From assembly GCF_040807025.1 (NCBI RefSeq), contig NC_090942.1:75435987-75499986 (forward strand): 64,000 bases of DNA, read 5' to 3'. This DNA is from Struthio camelus (taxonomy: Eukaryota; Chordata; Aves; Struthioniformes; Struthionidae). The notes under the pieces are model-generated. The model had not been told where the DNA came from, ran no database searches, and worked only from the letters and a program-made list of their open reading frames with translations. Shown in pieces: positions 26,061-39,500 of the stretch (positions are counted from its first letter, which is position 1; each line of letters starts with the position of its first letter). Made by a program: the position numbers and the translations under genes.

Positions 26061-26140
26061 AGTTTTATAAATGGGGAAGGGGACTTAAGGTTCTAGCAAG
26101 ATTGGCCAATGCCAGCAACATCACAAATTTACAATGAGGA
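26061..26140 (-). repeat. Possible MIR-like SINE remnant
   Basis: CAGTTTTATAAATGGGGAAG followed by GGGACTTAAGGTTCTAGCAA and GATTGGCCAATGCCAGC resembles a reverse-strand MIR core (…TTTTACAGATGGGGAAACTGAGG…GGTTAAGTGACTTGCCCAAGGTCA…). Divergence is high, so the assignment is tentative. Confidence 0.35.
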
Positions 26141-26654
26141 AAGTATATTGCTGGGTATAACATTACTGACTTCTTTTTTTCTCTTTGAAAATTCTGGCAG
26201 GAAAGATCATTTTATTTCAATGTTTTTTCTTAAATTTTCCTGTCTAAAATCTCAATCATAAGAGTTTGGACATGTAAAAATTAAAACATTCCAGCTGAAA
26301 ATAGTACTGGTACTATTAGTACTTCATCAGCTTAGATAATTGATGGCTATTATTAAAAAGTTTTAAAGTTAAGTTGAATTTTGGAAAAAAATTGCTTAAT
26401 GAAAAGCACCTTCTTAAGCAAATATATTTTTCTAAAGAGAACCAAAACAGCATCAGATGCAAGTCTTTGTACACAATACAGAATTGAAACCAGATATTTC
26501 CCATAGGAATGTCCATTTCTTCACATTTTCCATTTTGACCAAGCGGCTGCTTTTCTACACACAAGTAGGAGGTGGGGGAGGAAGTTTTATGAGTATTTTT
26601 CTATTAACTAGTCCTATTGTCTTTGCTTACTCTTTATATCATGACTACATGCTA

Positions 26655-27060
26655 CTGGGATTCCCACGCACCCCCCGTGCGGTGTAGGCACCTGCCCGCT
26701 AGTCATGGGGAGCGGAAGAGCTTCCCTCAAAGGCTGACTGTGAGCCACTGGCATTAAAGTGAGCTCCCTTCCACCACCTCTCCATAAAAGCGATCCTTGC
26801 AGCCGCCTTCTTCTGCAGCGACGGGGCCTGATAAGTTTATCCTGATTTTTCTAGTGATTCCCCAAAACGTTCCCCGATGGTGGGCAGCAAGGAGGCAGGG
26901 GTTACCGGGGCTGCAGGTGGCCGCCTGCCAGCACCAGCTGTGCTGGGACAGGCTTGGATGTCGCCAGCCAGGGCTGCGTCACATCCTCTGGAGTCTGGCC
27001 ACCAGCTTCCACTGCGCCAGAATTTGTCTTCTAATTTGTATTCCTTCGTGGCGCGAGCTC
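26655..27060. promoter_or_regulatory. CpG-rich intergenic patch
   Basis: G+C and CpG rise sharply: ACGCACCCCCCGTGCGGTG, GCAGCGACGGGGCC, AACGTTCCCCGATGG, GGTTACCGGGG, GGTGGCCGCC and TCGTGGCGCGAGC. A possible TATA-like CCATAAAAGCG lies at 26782. It might be an unannotated promoter, enhancer or lncRNA first exon. Overlapping open frames of 75 and 121 codons look like by-products of the GC content rather than genes. Confidence 0.3.
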
Positions 27061-27078
27061 TGGCAAACCACCTACATT

Positions 27079-27145
27079 TTGTGCCTCAGGTTACCCATGT
27101 ATAAACTGCAAAATGATAAATGGTATCTGTTCCCTAGGTCAAGGG
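27079..27145 (+). repeat. Possible MIR-like SINE remnant
   Basis: TGTGCCTCAGGTTACCCATG followed by TATAAACTGCAAAATGATAA resembles the sense MIR core (GCCTCAGTTTCC-CATCTGTAAAATGGGGATAA) with a small insertion. Confidence 0.4.
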
Positions 27146-28869
27146 AAGCCCACAGCATTTGAAGTCCCTACGAATTTGCAAGTCTTCCTTCTGTTCCTCC
27201 GATACATACGGGTGCATCTAGATACGGGAGGTACTTTGAGATGCCAATGGCATTTCAGCTTTTCTTTATCCTATATATGATGGGTGTGCATGTGGGGAAT
27301 GTTTTGCCAGGGACACTTTGGCCCACAGTTTCAGTACTTGTGTCCTACTTGGAAGTTACTGTGTTATTTTAAACTCTACAAAAATGAAAAATCTTCAACC
27401 TTTTTTGAACATTTCTACCAGTTTCATCCAAAACAGCTTCATTCTGGCATGCCCACCATGGAGATTTACTACGGAAGAGATGACAGACCTGAGGGCATAA
27501 CACAGAACTTTAATGCATCTGTGGCCGCAGAAGCAACTTCCCAGAAGCCCAAGGGCTGCACCTTGTCTTACATAAATGCACCTGACTGTTGGGCTAGCAT
27601 AGATCTTCTCCCCTGCTCCCACAATAAGTCTCTAATTAATTAATGAGCTGCAACGGAAAACATTAACCCCTTTTTGTATTTTTGTTCATATATGGCATTT
27701 TTTCCTAACAGTTTGTTATCTTTTCCTTGGTTCCTTCATCTTTCATACTTTCCCCTTTCCTTATGTTCCTTCCATCTGCGACCCTCTTTCCATCTCCATT
27801 CCCCAGCACTTTAACTGATTCTCTCTTTTTTTCCTTCTTCCCTGTCACTCCAGCCACGGACCACGTGGAAAAGCAGTGTTGCCGTGCCAGACCGTGGCAA
27901 ATCATGCTGTTAATGCCCATCAGGGTAAAAACTAGGAAGGGCAAAACTTGCCCTGCGCACTACAGCGGACCAGGATTCATCTTCCCACGCCTTGCAGCTG
28001 GGCATCGCTGCAGATATTGGGAAGCGGCTGGAGCACAGCAACCAGCGTAGCCCTGGTGTCCTGTCCAATACCGGCCCCTTCCCACATGTTGGTTCCCGCA
28101 GCGTGCTGTTAGCTGGATCAGGGAAATACTCTGGCTGAAAACAAGCCGTTCCCAAAAGCTCCTTTTGGGGCTTTTCGGGGTGAGCTTGCACTCGCAGCAG
28201 CTTCTGCACCAGTCAGTGACGAGAGGGGTTCACTTTAATAGGTGGGGCAAGGACACTAACGTTACAACTAAAACACTCTTACTTCTCAACGTTTCAGAGC
28301 AGGCTTTAATCGAATCGAGAGTACAAACTTACCTTGCAGAAAACTCTGGGAAATGGAGAGGGAGGTTGAAAAGGTTTCCAAATCAGAGCAAATGTAACTT
28401 CAAAATCATCCATGGATTAAACAATTGTCCCCAAGCTGGTTTAGAACTCATTTCATTTGGATAAAGTCTCCTCACTTCATCTGAGCTTTTCTTTTGTGTT
28501 AAATACGATGTGTTAGCTGGTATATTAAATATGGAGCATGTTAAAGGTATTTTAATATAGAAAGAACATGAAATGAAAACATGATAAAGTCAAAACAATT
28601 TTTATTTCATATCAAAACAAAATGTTTTAATATTATTAAAGTAAATCAAGAAAGTAAAAATGAAATGTTTTGACTTTTTCTTGTTAAAAATATTTGTCAG
28701 AACTGACACATTCTCACAAAACATTTGGATTTTGACAAACAGAATTCTTTTTACAGAAGAATTGTTTCAGTGAGCGCTAATTAAAAACTGGCTAACTCAC
28801 AGATCGCAGAAAACATAGTCGTCAGCGGTGAATTATGACTGTGTGTTAGATATATGGTGGAAGGAATCG
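27146..28869. other. Intergenic, nothing recognised
   Basis: Unique sequence, GC-richer around 27850-28220 and AT-rich around 28540-28760. No gene or repeat identified. Confidence 0.5.
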
Positions 28870-29000
28870 GTTCACGGCCCAGCGCTATTCAATACTATCA
28901 CCTGTGATCCTGAAATTAATATAAAAGCACTTTTGACAAATTTCAAGGTAATAAGGAGTTTGGCAGAGCGGCCAGGGCCATCACAGTGTGGTCAGGATCA
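28870..29000 (+). repeat. Possible CR1/L3 reverse-transcriptase-region fragment
   Basis: TCACGGCCCAGCGCTATTCA followed by ATACTATCACCTGTGATCCT and, further on, TTGACAAATTTCAAGG resembles the reptile-type CR1 ORF2 stretch around (GGCCCAGTGCTATTCAACAT…AATGATCTGGA…GCAAAATTTGCAGATGA). Many changes and indels; tentative. Confidence 0.4.
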
Positions 29001-32000
29001 CCTTGGGAAACCAGTGCTTCAAAAGCAGTGCAGACTGTGCTACCAAAATGGGAACCCTGCCTTGGCATGAAAGGACTCCGAAATGGATTTACAATCTATA
29101 ACCAATGAATAACTAACCATTAAGCAAATGCCGGGGAGGAGCTAGTAGGATACAAATAGGGAAGCGACAGAGGAATATGGTGCCCAGTACAGCTGGGTAT
29201 AGAATACAGCTATGAGAAAAGTATTTATTTGACAGTTAGCCTGTCAAAAAGAAGAAGATTGAAAGGGCTCTGGGAGAAAAAAAACATGGTAAAAAAAGAC
29301 CCTTTTTTTTTTTAATGGAGGAAGTTAAAGCAAGGAATTGAAGGCAGCTAAATTCAGAGAGGAAATAAGGCAACAGTTTTTACTGGTGAGGCCGACCGAC
29401 CATAGGAACAAGGGACCTGTCAGAGAGGGGAGCTCCCCACTCCAGTGCTCTTGAAACCAAGGCTGGCTGGCTTACTGAAGCCAGTAGGTGCTTGGTTCAG
29501 TCTAGCAGTAGCAGGAAAAAAATGTATATGGCCTGAATTATGGAAAAAAATCAGAGTAAGCAGTCTATTAATACCTACCACACTTAAAATCTGTGTGAAT
29601 CTGCTTTTTAGTTATTTGCACGTGGTAGCTAATCTGAAGACATCTGGGAAACTGTCAGTGATTCTGAAATTACATTGAAAATCATGAATTTGTTATCAGT
29701 TATCAGTTTGCCAACACTGGTAGAAGGTGGATGTTTGGAGTTAAAACACTGTCGTGGAAATGATGTCACACCAACATTTCCAACTTTCAAAATTTTGTTA
29801 CCAACTGTAACAAAACTGACTTTTTAACCGTTAGGGGGAGGAAGAAGAGAAACCCATTCTAGGATAACTGCCTTGACATAAGATCATCGAAATGCAAGTT
29901 AGATACCTACTTTCCTTCCTAATTCAAAAGAAGGGACTTCATCTGTTTCTCTCCCATTGCCCTCGATTTCAGGAAATTTTCAGCAAACAGAACACATTTG
30001 CAGAAACATTTCAGTCTCAGTGCGCACCATTTTCTTGGGCAAAAAAAAAAAGATGTATTAAAAAAAACGATCAATTTAATATCTGGGTTTAATTCCTGTT
30101 TTTGCTACAAAACTCATTGTGTGAAGCTTGGTTTGTAATTTATATTTCTATTATGTTCCTTTTTACTTGTAAAATGTGATTATTACCTTCTTTTAATTCT
30201 GTTGCAAGGTCCTTGGGGGAAAGACTATCTCTTTTTCTGTGTATGTATATATACACACAAAGTAAAAAGCAAAACAGCTTGGATGTCTAAGCTCATTTGT
30301 AGCATAGATAATGTTTGTTCGTCTGCTGCTATATTTAAAAAATATAGTCAACAGTTAGAACAGAAACTGCTACTGAGAGATATTATCTGCCATCCATGAC
30401 TTGAATATTATATATTAAAATATTGAATTATTTGAAGAAATGGAATTATTTTATGCCATGTGTTTCTTTGTAGAACAATACGACAGTAAGATAACATTTT
30501 GCAATTTCAGATCATTTCCCATGGCAAGGAAATTACATTTGCCAGCCAGCTGGTTTTTTGCTCCATTTAATGTACACATGACAAATATTGGTTAGGACTT
30601 ATGTTTTTAGTAGAACGTGGTTCAGAACTAAGTCTAATAACTGACTCAATGTCAGAACACCATATATCAGCCTCTGATACTTTCAGTTCTCAAAATCTAA
30701 ACATGCTTTGCAGTTTTCGAAGTCTTTGATTGTTTTACTTCTAGAGTGGGAGGGTTCATGTGTGCGTTTAATTACATGCTATTATAATATACATCACATT
30801 ATAAAATATCTATAATATATAATAATGGACATTATATATTATAATAGTGCAGCATATAGAATAAGATGTTCTATCCTGTATAAATAGGTCTGATATTTAA
30901 TTACATTACAAGGTATATTACATTGATATTGTCTGTATTAATTGTATGTGTTATATTTGTTATACAGAAATATAAGGGAAGGGATTTGCTTTTTTTAATT
31001 GTGGTAATAGTAGCTGTTGATTTTGTCTATAAATCATTGTTCACTGTTTGTGTCTCTGACAGTGGGGACTCCTGCCATTGTTAGTATACAAGTCTAGGAC
31101 CTAGACAATCTAAATACACAAAAGATGGCAGGAAAAGAGCAATGGAGAAAACAAAAATACTGACTGAAATCAGATTATCTAACAGGTTAGTAGCACAGCA
31201 AGGTGTAATATTGAATCACTTGCTCAGACAGATACACGTGTCTAGTGAATATAGCTGATAATATATGTCTATTTGTTCATAGCACAAAGGAAGATTTGAA
31301 TCAGCAGTAACATCCCATTTGGTCCAGCATTATGAGACATAACACAGTAACAATAATATTACTCAGTGACAAAGTTTAAAATATTGCTTATTTTTGGCAG
31401 TCATAGTAATTCTTGAATTGCAATATCCTAACACAAGCATGCACTTTTCAAGTGAGGCAGCCATAATTTAGGCTACTGAAAGATACAACTTACAAAAACT
31501 TGGCACAAAAAGTAATCACAGCACCTTGGTCTCACCAATTCATTGATGCAATCCATACATTATGTCTTGTAATTTGAATTACTCAGCCATCTCCCCCTGC
31601 CATTCTTCTCTGGCCTCCCTTGTTGCAGACTAGGTTAAACAAAGCAAGGAGAAATATTTACAGCTCCCCCACCATACACACATACAGCTGAATAGGCATT
31701 AACCAGCACCTTATAAAAATTACAGTCTTTCTGATTCACAGTCCATTAAGCCAACTGCAGCAGCTTTACTGTCTTAGCCATAGAAAGCGGGGCAGAGAGA
31801 TCTTGCAGTGCTATTCTGTGCCACAAGGCAAGACCAAGTATTCTTGTTTTGCATCTTTTTGAGATGGCCATGAGATATCTTTTTTGCCTTACCATTTATC
31901 CTTGCACTTTCCAATAATCAGCTGGAATAGGTAGGAGCTGGATAGAAATCTTCAGATTCATGTCAACACAACAAAAATATCTCCCTACAGAAGATCTAAG

Positions 32001-32321
32001 GCATGTTCCAATGAGAAATGCGGGGGGGTTTTTCCTCATGGTTTTCCTCTCAATTTTTTGGTCTAGAGAATCCTAAGCTGTTGAAATGTAGCTTCCCTAC
32101 ATCTAATGACTAAATACATTTCTGAAATGTGAAGCTCAGATCTTGCAGGTAGACTTGTGGTTTTGGGACACCATGGAAAAATCACCCTGAAAACTGATGG
32201 ATCTCCAGTTTGGCATCCAAACATAAAGGTATCCAAAATCACTGTTGCATTTAGAAATATATGCTAGAGAAACAATAAAATAAATTAAAGATGACACCTT
32301 CATAAAGAGGTCTTCATTTTT
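29001..32321. other. Intergenic, AT-rich, with a palindrome near 30811-30843
   Basis: 3.3 kb without a supportable gene. It holds an A-run (30040-30050), a TATA-rich segment around 30775-30960 that includes a perfect inverted repeat, and otherwise unique sequence. Confidence 0.55.
30811..30843. repeat. AT-rich perfect inverted repeat
   Basis: Arms TATAATATATAAT (30811-30823) and ATTATATATTATA (30831-30843) are exact reverse complements around a 7-base spacer AATGGAC. It could extrude as a cruciform, but such palindromes arise readily in AT-rich sequence. Confidence 0.85.
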
Positions 32322-32640
32322 TCATAGAATCACAGAATAGCTGAGGTTGGAAGGCACCTCTGGAGATAACCTGGTCCAACCCCTCTGCTCAAGCAGGGTT
32401 ACCTAAATCAGGTTGCCCAGGACTGTATCCAGTCAGGTTTTGAGCATCTCCAAGGATGGAGACTCCACAGCCTCTCTGGGCACCTGTTCCATTGTTCAAC
32501 CACCCACATAGTAAAGAATTGTTTTCTTGTGTTTGAGTGGAATTGCCTGTGTTTCAGTCTGTGCCCATTGCCGCTCATCCTGTCCCTGGGCACCACTGAC
32601 AGGTGGTGATGCTTTTTCTCTGCCACAAACTGATTAGCTT
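32322..32640 (-). repeat. CR1 LINE, 5'-truncated, minus orientation
   Basis: The plus strand starts TTCATAGAATCACAGAATAG then CTGAGGTTGGAAGGCACCTC, the reverse complement of the CR1 3' terminal repeat and tail. Read on the minus strand it continues back through GAGACTCCACAGCCTCTCTG(reverse) and the GGCAATGGGCACAGACTGAA region of ORF2. The translation keeps CR1-like residues (…RDRMSGNGHRLKHRQF…NTRKQFFT…) but changes frame and meets a stop near the end, so it encodes no functional reverse transcriptase. The 5' limit is approximate. Confidence 0.92.
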
Positions 32641-35600
32641 CAGTAAAGCTCTGATTTATTCTTGTCACTCTGTTTGATATCTTCCTCCCCACCAACCTGA
32701 CTGCTCCCTTTCATTCATTCCTTCATCTTCTGCATGAGCCCTCCACTTTCCCCCATGCCAGTACACTTTTTTCATTAATAGCTCTTTTTTTCCTGTCTTT
32801 TCCCCTCTGTATTCCATTCTTCTGCCATATCCTTTTCTTCATTTTTCTCCTCTCTCTCCATGGCACTTTCTCCTTTTTTCTCACAGCAGCACTCTTCTTT
32901 ATGAGCCCCTGCAATTGAAGATGTCTTCTTTTACGTTTCCCTCTATACATCAGTAGCTTAGACAACTCAGCCACTGTAACCACAAACATTTGTATGTGTT
33001 AAGAAAAGAGGAATATATTTTCTTGGCTAGTGCATAAGATGCAGAAAAGACTGTTTCCTATTGTGCAGTACTGTTATTAGTGGCATTACAATTAGTTTTG
33101 TTTGTTTTAATCTGCTTCTAAAAACTTGGTACAAATCAGTATCTGCAGATAGAGATTACACTATTTGGGCTCATGTTGACTAGTCAGGCTATCTCTAGCA
33201 TACACAACAGCAGAAAGCTTTTGTTTCTCAAAAAGCCCTAATACAGTCTGACGTCCACATGACAACTTAATTCACCTGCATGCATAAGCTAGCCAGCTTC
33301 ACTTGATTATAGAGGAAGCACAAAGAGGTTGCTAGGTGTATTGGTGCAGGAAAAAACAAAACAAAACACTCTTCACTAGTTATCTGAATTGCTAACCGGG
33401 GACAGGTGTGCTGGGACAGTCAGGACCAGGCATTCCTCGTTCAGCTTTTAGAAACGTCTGGTACCCAAACCCCAAAGAATGAATACTTGATCAAGGGGAT
33501 TGCAGCAGCTAAAGCTATTCATCACTTCTCCAAGCCTGAAAAAGAGTTTTGCCTGAAAAACTTTGGGAAGTCGGTAACAAGAGCCAGTGAGAGCCCAGTA
33601 ATTCCACCTTAACAGGCCGGATCAACACTGTGGTTTGCTAAGTTTTGTGTGTGAGACCCGTTTCATTTTGCAGCAGCCTGCACAAGAACGTTATTAGAAC
33701 AGCCCAGAGAGGAAGCAGGGCAGCAGCTGCTCACAAGCTGATGGATGCCTCAGACCAACTTTCAGAGATCATCTCAAGCATTTAAAAGGTCAAATAAATG
33801 AGGCTTTTGTCTTCCTCCCTGCACATTCTTTTTTCTTGTTGTTATTTTACTGATGAAATCTGGGGAAAATATGCTGCTGTTTTTATAGTGCAACACAATT
33901 GGCAAACCCTCACTTTAGAGAAGTGTAGGTTGCAGCACGCATGACTAACGATTAATGATGCTCATTAAAAAATGAAGTTCTGATGAAATTCATTAATGCT
34001 TGGCTTGAGTCTTGCTAACAGTTACGCAACATTAAGAGCAAGGCAATTACAGATCTTGGCTGCAACTCATTGAGAGATAAAAGAATACCCTTTTTCCTGT
34101 TTAACTCAATGTATGACATGCTGCACTACAAAAATATGTTGTCTTGAAAAGCTTCTTGAACAATAAGACGCAGTCTGCAGCTCCATTGCCACCTGCGGGT
34201 AAGTGCTGGAGTTTGCCATCCTTTTTTATTTCACAAATAAAGGTGCGGACAGAAAGTAACCCCAGTAAAGTAAGAGCTGTGCTTCTGAGTTGCCTTTTAG
34301 TCATCAAGTCATCTGAAGTAGACAGCACCTTTGATTTCTTAGGTTGCTGCTAGCATTTGAAGAAATCTATGTATTGCTCTTTTCACGTTCTTAAAAAAAC
34401 AACCTGACAAGCAGCTTTATTCTAAATAGCCCTACAAGAAGGTGGGATGAAGACGACCTCCAGGTTAACAGAGAGGAACATTAGGTGCTGGAAAGGAAAC
34501 AAGTCATGGTTAGCAGCTTCAGCCTAGAGCCTCAGGGAAGACTTACAAAAGAATACGCGACAAGAGGATCACATTTACCGTCTCAAAGCCAGCGTCTGAT
34601 GAAGGAAATGGTTTTGCCCCTGCTTGTCAGTAATACAAGTAAACTGGAGATTTTAAAGAAAAAGAAGAGAGCTCACACTTTCTCCTTGGTAGCAAGTGCA
34701 GATTCTTAAAGTACCCTGTAGGTAGTCGACATGTGTCGATGCACTTAGATTCCAGTTCACGCTCACACTACTAGATTCTGTAACGCTAATGGGAATAAAG
34801 TCTTCTATTTAATATATCCTACATAATTCTATGTGCATCCTGTACAATGGCAACTAGCTTTCTATTGTCATTTATGGTAAATGTGCTATTTTGATTTCAC
34901 CCAAACAGGGTTGTGGTTTTTGTTTTTGTTTTTTTTTTTTACACTATGAGAGCACATTTCATATAATTGATGCTTAAACAGAATATGAATTAAAATTCAC
35001 TACATGCCATTGTTTTCCCTATTATACGTCTGTAGTTTGCTCTGTATCTCAAGGAAAATGCCCTTTTCAAAACCGTACTTCCCGAACCGGCCTACAAACA
35101 TTTATTCATTACTTCCCACTGACAACTTCTAGCTCAGTAAAGGCTTGCTCTGCATTTTCTGCGAAAATGAGGCCAAGCTGTGAATGAAGTGATTTTACCT
35201 GGGAGAAAGATTCCATGTTATGGATTAGTGCATCAGCACAGGAGATCTCCTGTTCGCTGCAATTACCACAGATAAGCAGAGACCGGCCACAACTTAGCAC
35301 TTAGGGATAGCTCTGAGGATTTCAGAAGAGGAAGTCACAGAAACACTGGCTCTTGGTTCTAATGACCAATTTGGTAGGGACAAGTAAACCTTTAACTCCA
35401 GTTATAGCTTGTGTATTTTCTATTAAATAGAAAAACTTGTCTTTCACTTATTCATCTTGTCTCAGAAATAGTACTTTGGCAGTAAAAAGCCCCATGGAAA
35501 TAACAACTCCTGTGTCTAGGCCAAGGAGAGGCAGTGATGCCAGATCACAGAAGTTGTGCATATAGAGCATTACCATTTGATCACTGCACTTCTAGAAAAC

Positions 35601-36536
35601 AATCAGCAAGTTAAATGGTGAAGGCCATACAAATTAAAAAGGCATTATTATAAATAAAAGCCTTCTAAAGCAAAGATGTAAGTGCTCAGTCTCCCACAAT
35701 GCCGGACCATGGTTTTTTAGACCCCAAATTAGTCTGTATTTGCACTTAGCACAAATTTTTATTTGCATATCTGTCCCTTATTGGATATACACAAACTCTT
35801 TTATGTTTTAAATGAGGCCCACTAGGAATAACACTAAGAAAAATAAAAGTTTGTATTCAGCGCATGCAGAAAAGCTCTATTTCCAGTGACAAGCATGGCA
35901 GGTAATAGAAGGTAGACTTTGACACAAGTTTTCCTCAATAATATTCACTGTGAGCAGTTGCACAGGGATAAACCAATCCCAAGTAAAATCCGCATCTTGG
36001 CAAAGTCATTTTCCTTAAGGTGTACAACAGGAAGTAGCATTTTACTGACATACATTTTAACATCTCAGTTAAGCCCAAATGCAAATTTCTAATGCCATGC
36101 CACCAGCACTGAATGCAGAGCCTTTCTTCAGTATCATGGATCAGCCTGTAAAATGGGTCCTGTGCATTTAACACGGCTCTTGGCGTGCACAAAAAAATAC
36201 TGTGTACTAGCCCAAACCTTACAAATATTTCTCCTTGATTTCTCAAAAGCAGTAAACCCTACCAACACCTGTATTTCATCTAGTCCCTGCCTCTCAGCCT
36301 TGAAATTTTTGCTGTTAATAACCAAGTCTACATGTAATATGCAAAACAAACAAATTAACTCTTAACTTTCTGCAAGCCAAATACTATCTCAAAGTATTTT
36401 ATTTATAGATGTGTTATAACCCTGGAAAAGGTGTTTATTTTGATAGTAATCAAAAGCCTTTAAGAAAATTGAACTATTCTATATTAAATGTTTTTAAAAT
36501 CTCTGGAAAGCAAAATCATCACAATATATGCTAACA
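32641..36536. other. Intergenic, downstream of ETNK1
   Basis: 3.9 kb between the CR1 copy and the inferred ETNK1 3' end. No gene recognised. A homeodomain-core-rich stretch lies around 33945-34075 (GATTAATGATGC, TTCATTAATGC, GGCAATTACAG), and a T-run at 34929-34940. Confidence 0.55.
33945..34075. promoter_or_regulatory. TAAT-rich enhancer-like block
   Basis: ACGATTAATGATGCTCATTA, AAATTCATTAATGCTTGG and AAGGCAATTACAG cluster in 130 bases of unique sequence. It resembles other candidate conserved non-coding elements in this interval. Support is motif density only. Confidence 0.25.
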
Positions 36537-36554
36537 GTGCAGTTAGAAACCAAC

Positions 36555-36560
36555 TTTATT
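36555..36560 (-). terminator. Candidate distal ETNK1 poly(A) signal
   Basis: AATAAA on the minus strand inside GCAACAATAAAGTTGG, followed within 40 bases by TGTTAGCATATATTGTG, a T/G-rich downstream element. It is chosen as the likely main 3' end because of this context and because unique sequence continues up to it from the stop codon. Confidence 0.5.
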
Positions 36561-39500
36561 GTTGCAGCTTTAAATTATTTACACAATATAAATCTCTTTG
36601 AAAGATACATTACTTCATTTAATCAGTGGTAGAAGGCCTTATTATAATATAGCTTCAACATTTAGTTCAAAAGAAATACAATTCACTCCAAATGATAAAT
36701 GATGCAGCTAAACTCCACACTATACAAGAAAGGTCATGAGGTCTTTGGAGGGATGACAGTACTGGAAGATGATAAAGGCTTATTTTTAAATTGGACTTAT
36801 TTTATTCACAAGACATAAATGAACTCAAATGTTTAAAAAAAAAAATACACCCCCCTCCCCAAAATGCAGTGAAAGACAGAAAATGGAATATATCCCTAAT
36901 ACAATATGGCCCTGTTTCCGTAAGTATTTAAAGGGTTTTAGATAGCTGGATTAAGAGGTTTGAGACAGAACCAATGCATCTACTTAAGCCACGTTTAAGA
37001 AAGATTGGATACATTCTCAGTGCTGAGACTATTCAAAGCACTTGTGTACAAAGCAGCATTATACTACCACAGACTATAGTTGAGATACAAGTGTTAAAAG
37101 GAACATTTCTACAAAAACAAAAAACAAAAAAGCAAGCTTTCACACACTAAAGACTTTACACACCTACCATTTTTGATAATACTTAAAAATTACTACCATC
37201 AAAAGCATCTACTTTTTCCAGTTTATTCTGCATTTTACAGCATTGTGTATAACATTTTTCACGTTTCTCCTCCGTAGTTGGTTTTGTGTTTTGCATGGAT
37301 CTTTGCTATGTGAAAAAAACTTCAACACACGAGAAAAAAATGCAGGTGCAATACCACAAAAACAGGTCGGACAGTACAGTACCTCAAGTTATTTCAGCAT
37401 TTAAGTTGATTAGATTTCAAGTAACTTGTATGCTTTCTAAACTTGCACCCGATTTCTAATTTCCACAGTCTCTGGTAACCGTGCCCACCCGTTCCAACTT
37501 CAGAGTACTCTGTAACTGCAGGCCCATTTCATTCAGTTTTTGACACTTAAAAAGAATAAAACAACCCACTATTGTCAGAGAATCTAGTGCAAGAACACCT
37601 ACATGATTAAACATGAAAAAAGCCAAACATACACTTGAAGTTAGGCAAATTAATCAACTGCACACAGTTTTTTTTTTTTTAAAGTAAAATTTTAGAACGT
37701 TTCTTCTCTCCCCCAAAGTTGGCTGGTTTCCTAGTCACTTTGACTCAAACTTTACAGATCAGATCCTTTGGAAAAAGCACTTAAAAATCAGACAGTGCTA
37801 TTACCAGTGTCTCACCACGCCATTTAAGAGCAGCACCATACCATTGGCAGATGCAAACAATTTACACATCTTCCTTTCCATTCCAGAGGTCTATAGGTCA
37901 CAGAGGTTGGTTTCTTCTGACACATGGCGTCTGGGCCTGGGCATTTTCCCACTGCTGAGAGCCCCTTTCTTTAAGCTTGTGTGGTTGGCCAGCAGAACAC
38001 CTACCTTGCACAAGATCAAGGTCAGGACTTCTCATATCTTTCACAACCGGTGAATACAATTGGCATTTAGCCTATTGTACTAAAAAAAGATGGGGGGGGG
38101 GCAAGCAAAAATAGCTGCAGGGCTGCTCAACACCAGCCTTATATTAAGTAGAAGTCTGATCACATGCTTTCTGTTCTGCTGCTGTAATTACAACATGCCT
38201 GGTGTGGAAGAGAGGACAGGAGACAGTAGCTAATTCCAATAGTTTAGTACTCTAGCACACCTCAAAAGGCATTTAAGACAATATTAACCAATACAAAAAC
38301 ATTAAAACCCAAAAAGGAGAGACAGCCACCTCACACTCATAGACAGGAGGCAGTCAACCTTTTCTGCAAGCTACAGGGAGGACTACCCCAAATGAGACTA
38401 TATTCCAGTCGGTTATATTAAAAGGAAAAAAAGAAAAGAAAGAAAAAAGCATGCAATCAGAAAAGCAGTTACCTAATTTAAAGATCTCTTTCAGTAGGAG
38501 TGATAAAGCATATTTTGTAAGCTTTTGTTATCTACCAACTGCTTTAAAAGAAAGCTCAACTTCATTCTGAAACAAGTCTGTCTTTCTTTACAATTTGCTC
38601 GTCCTTAAACTATGCAAGTAAACAGAAGGCATATTCAATACCTTGTCACATGGAAAAACTTAAGCTTGAACTTCCATGTGACTTATTCACTTTTACTTAT
38701 TTTTACTGACCCCATCCCTCCTCTTGACTAATACTTCTTTGACAGAAATTTACTTTCCAGGACCCTTGTAACTTCAAGTGTCTGCCCTGGTGAGCACGTG
38801 TACCGTTCATCAGACGCAGGTAAAACTGACAGACTGTACAAACTGCACCAAGATCAATTCACCGGATGAACAACGAGATTTGCACATCAGTATCTTCCAG
38901 CAATATTATTAAACACAGCAGTGAACAAGAACTGAGTAACGGCCTGAAGGACACTATGATAAAGTTTAAAAGCAAACAGACAATGAAAGGCAACAATAAC
39001 TGTATCTAATCTGGCATTTAGGGAAAACAACTGTCTATGCTTCACTTCCAGGATTAAAGGCCTCTTCAGAAACAAACTTCCTACACCAAAAGACACTTCT
39101 TACCAGAAGTCATATACTTAAAGGAGAACACCATTTCCAACAAAGAAAGTAGGTAATGATGGTCAGATCTGGGAAGAAGTTTTTATAGTCCAAGCTTAAT
39201 AGTCCTAGCACGTTCCCCTCTAATGAACTGGGGGGGGCGGGCAGAAGAGGAGGAAAAATACCTCAGAGAAGTTTCAAGTAGTCTAAAGGGACTATCAATA
39301 ATTCCAGTGCTGAGGAAAATGGCCAGTTAGAACTATTTTAGCGATTTGCAGTTTTATTACAAGTATTTAAAAGTTAGTAGCTAATCCTATTCTAAGGCTA
39401 TATCCACCAAAACCATTTAAGTCAGGAGACTTCTATCACAGTTAACTCAATTGCTTTCAACACCAGAGCACGCTCCTTAAAAGAGTGCTTCAGTTCTACA

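Noticed and set aside
26797..27162. 121-codon plus-strand open frame in a GC-rich patch
   Set aside because: Stop-poor because of high G+C; the end overlaps a MIR-like remnant and no family features are visible.
32408..32695. 95-codon minus-strand open frame
   Set aside because: It is the decayed 3' part of CR1 ORF2; the CR1 frame shifts and meets a stop, so it is not a host gene.
32723..32989. Lys/Arg-rich 88-codon minus-strand frame resembling a nuclear protein
   Set aside because: It is the translation of a CT/TTC-rich low-complexity tract on the plus strand, which always yields Lys/Arg/Glu-rich sequence.
33406..33612. 68-codon plus-strand frame with a protein-like C-terminal half
   Set aside because: Composition is plausible but there is no family match that I can name, no splice or promoter context and no frame continuity with neighbours.
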